In this document: in pieces, positions 4,619-6,234 of the stretch | Layout of the letters: each line of letters opens with the position of its first letter | How positions within the stretch are numbered: the stretch's first letter is position 1 | Assembly: GCA_024689165.1 (NCBI GenBank) | Contig: JAILDS010000265.1 | Location: forward strand, 1 to 6,234 | Length of the DNA: 6,234 bases | Direction of reading: 5' to 3' | From: Clostridia bacterium | GTDB lineage: Bacteria > Bacillota > Clostridia > Oscillospirales > Acutalibacteraceae | Notes under the pieces: model-generated | What the model was told of the DNA's origin: nothing | Databases searched by the model: none | The model's input: the letters and a program-made list of their open reading frames with translations, nothing else | Translations under genes and position numbers: made by a program

Positions 4619-6234
4619 ATGAAAAAACACCTGAAAAAAACGTTTACATTTTTGCTGACACTGTGCCTGATCGCATCGGTCGTCGTGATAGGCACGCCCT
4701 CTGCTTACGCTGCGTCCAGAACCGCTTCAGCCGGTACGCAGCCTTATTGGGCTGAGGGCGTTACCGTGAGCACGAACTGCGATGAAACCATTATCATCGA
4801 CAAGGCGACGGACGCCAGAGAAAGTATCAGTATCACCGCCTCGGTATCGGCGGAGGCCCTGGTAACCACGTTCCAAAACGTTTATCCGGCTTATTATTTT
4901 CATTGCTGGCTCATAACGCCGGACGGCGTACAGCACAACGGCAGCAATAACGGCGTCCTTTACGCGCTGAATGTTACCGCGAACGGCTCAGCTTCGGCAA
5001 CTTATAACGCCGCGATCCCGGCAGGAGTTGGGCAAAGCGCAACCTATACGTTTGTGGGCCATTCAGATGATAATATCAGCAACGCCGAGGCTTCGCTGAC
5101 CATTACCATACGCACCGAATGCTCGCATACGGACAAATGGAGCAGGCAGTATGACGGCGCCAACCACTGGGATCGCTGCACTGTCTGCGGCGCAGACAAG
5201 GAAGACTCTCTTGAGCCGCACAGCCCTGTTTATGCAAATAACAACGACGGCACCCACACCGTGACCTGCGAAAACTGCGAATACACCGACACCGTCGCTT
5301 GCTCCGAATTCAACGAGACGACGCACGCCGCCACCTGCGCCAAGGGCACCTACACCTCCTACGAATGCAAGCAGTGCGGCTACACTTACGACGGTGCGGA
5401 AGCCGACGACAAGCTTTCGCACGAACTGAGCTACGCCAACAACGACAACGGCACCCACACCGCGAGCTGCGCCAACTGCGATTACGTAAAAACAGACGCG
5501 CACAACAATTCATTTGATTCCTTCGTCTGGGGCGAGGGCTATGCCACTGCGCAGGCCAAGCTGATCTGCGCGGACTGCGGTGCCGAGACCCTCGTAGCCG
5601 CGGCCGTTGCGAGCGAGACCACGCCCGCGACCTGCGAGGACGACGCTTTCACGACCTACACCGCGACCTACGGCGACGAGAGCGAGGACAAGACCGTTAC
5701 CGATGAGGGCACGAAGCTTGCGCACCCGTACGAGTTCGATTCCTTCGTCTGGGGAGAGGGCTTCACGACCGCGCAGGCTAAGCTTGTATGCCCGGACTGC
5801 GGCGCCGAAAAGCTCGTTGCCGCGGCTGTTGCGAGCGAGACCACGCCCGCGACCTGCGAGGACGACGCCTACACCGTCTACACCGCGACCTACGACGGCC
5901 ACACCGAGGATAAGACTGTCACGGACGAAAACACCGCCCTGAATCACGACTATCGCTTTGATTCCTTTGTGTGGGCCGCCGACAACACCGCGCAGGCAAA
6001 ATATGTCTGCGACAACAACGCGGAACATGTCGAGTATTATGACGCGGAAGTGACGAGCGCGTTCATCGCCGCCGCCTGCGGAGCGGATGCGTACACGGTC
6101 TACACCGCGACCTACGGCGACGAGACGGACAGCAGGACCGTGACCGACACGGGAACGGCGCTGACGCACAACTATCTCTTTGATTCCTTTGTATGGGCTG
6201 CGGATAATACGACTGCGCAGGTAAAGCTGATCTG
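4619..6234 (+). CDS. Secreted Cys-rich tandem-repeat surface protein (C-terminus missing)
   Basis: The frame is open from the ATG at 4619 to the window edge: 538 residues so far. Residues 1-31 are a classic signal peptide (MKKHLKK, hydrophobic core, cleavage after AYA). Residues 35-166 are a Thr/Ser/Asn-rich domain, probably beta-sandwich, that I do not recognise. From residue 167 the protein is modular. CxxC pairs lie at 187/190, 217/220, 250/253 and 284/287, within units containing YANN(N/D)(D/N)GTHT, a motif common in clostridial surface proteins. From residue 299 come repeats of exactly 74 residues starting FDSFVW, with CxxC at 317/320 and 391/394. The paired cysteines could bind zinc or form disulfides. 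No catalytic motif is visible. Anchoring (LPXTG, SLH or other) would lie beyond the window. Likely an adhesin, stalk or scaffold; the role is unknown. Minus-strand frames over the repeats are shadows caused by biased composition. Confidence 0.9.
   Translation, partial: MKKHLKKTFTFLLTLCLIASVVVIGTPSAYAASRTASAGTQPYWAEGVTVSTNCDETIIIDKATDARESISITASVSAEALVTTFQNVYPAYYFHCWLITPDGVQHNGSNNGVLYALNVTANGSASATYNAAIPAGVGQSATYTFVGHSDDNISNAEASLTITIRTECSHTDKWSRQYDGANHWDRCTVCGADKEDSLEPHSPVYANNNDGTHTVTCENCEYTDTVACSEFNETTHAATCAKGTYTSYECKQCGYTYDGAEADDKLSHELSYANNDNGTHTASCANCDYVKTDAHNNSFDSFVWGEGYATAQAKLICADCGAETLVAAAVASETTPATCEDDAFTTYTATYGDESEDKTVTDEGTKLAHPYEFDSFVWGEGFTTAQAKLVCPDCGAEKLVAAAVASETTPATCEDDAYTVYTATYDGHTEDKTVTDENTALNHDYRFDSFVWAADNTAQAKYVCDNNAEHVEYYDAEVTSAFIAAACGADAYTVYTATYGDETDSRTVTDTGTALTHNYLFDSFVWAADNTTAQVKLI
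5219..5512 (+). repeat. Protein repeat of 67-residue period with CxxC pairs
   Basis: Within the secreted repeat protein, residues 201-267 and 268-298 start with matching units: HSPVYANNNDGTHTVTCENC and HELSYANNDNGTHTASCANC. The second copy is cut short after the first CxxC, where the 74-residue repeats begin. The first unit contains two CxxC pairs. An earlier related piece, NHWDRCTVCG (182-191), looks like a degenerate start of the same series. Confidence 0.75.
5513..6234 (+). repeat. Tandem repeats of exactly 222 bases (74 residues), three full copies plus a fourth start
   Basis: Units begin at 5513, 5735, 5957 and 6179, each with FDSFVW, and the spacing is exactly 222 bases every time. Each full unit has TAQAK near position 12-16, a Cys at 41, YTATY near position 49-53 and TVTD near 61-64. 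Copies 1 and 2 are closest: bases 5597-5646 and 5819-5868 differ at one position in 50. Copy 3 has lost the second Cys of the CxxC but shares 25 identical bases with copy 1 (5656-5680 and 6100-6124). The array continues past the window. Confidence 0.92.

Noticed and set aside
5510..6169. Minus-strand frames over the repeat region (also 5063-5503)
   Set aside because: Repetitive Val/Gly/Arg-rich translations mirror the plus-strand repeats; the plus frame has a start, a ribosome site, a signal peptide and clean modules.

Overview
The window looks like a chromosomal segment of a Gram-positive gut- or rumen-type Clostridia (Oscillospirales/Lachnospirales-like), possibly from a metagenome. This is inferred from the strong GGAGG-type ribosome sites, sigma-A-like promoters with AT-rich intergenic gaps in an otherwise GC-rich sequence, and a secreted protein with the 'NxDGTHTxxCxxC' repeats common in surface proteins of those orders. 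No rRNA, tRNA, CRISPR array, transposase or phage gene was seen. No intergenic stretch exceeds 300 bases.

Layout, left to right. (1) Bases 1-599, minus strand: the N-terminal part of a membrane-anchored or secreted protein, cut by the window edge. It has a Pro/Ala-rich linker and a VPGIGQS motif suggesting a lipase-like alpha/beta hydrolase. (2) Bases 600-729: a divergent promoter region with recognisable sigma-A elements and ribosome sites on both strands. (3) Bases 730-3276, plus strand: an 848-residue secreted glycoside-hydrolase-like protein. It has a TIM-barrel-type domain with candidate catalytic Glu159 and Glu274, a beta-sandwich linker and two carbohydrate-binding-module-like domains. 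The open frame extends upstream to 304, but that stretch is antisense to the first gene, so 730 is the start. (4) Bases 3274-3492: an intergenic region between convergent genes. It holds six heptanucleotide repeats (TAGCNGA) whose first unit supplies the stop codon, a diverged duplicated module and a perfect 14-bp hairpin. (5) Bases 3493-4446, minus strand: an AraC-family regulator with an N-terminal cupin sensor, clearly lower in GC than its neighbours. (6) Bases 4447-4618: a divergent control region with a perfect 11-bp inverted repeat between the regulator and the next gene. (7) Bases 4619-6234, plus strand: the first 538 residues of a secreted, Cys-rich, repeat-built surface protein that runs off the window. 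It has a signal peptide, an unrecognised N-terminal domain, CxxC modules of 67 residues and then repeats of exactly 74 residues.

How they may work together (inference). The hydrolase-like protein and the glycoside hydrolase share a divergent promoter region and are both exported, which fits extracellular breakdown of a polymer or decorated glycan. The AraC/cupin regulator is placed to control the divergent repeat protein and itself through the inverted repeat. Nothing in the sequence directly links that pair to the hydrolases beyond proximity.
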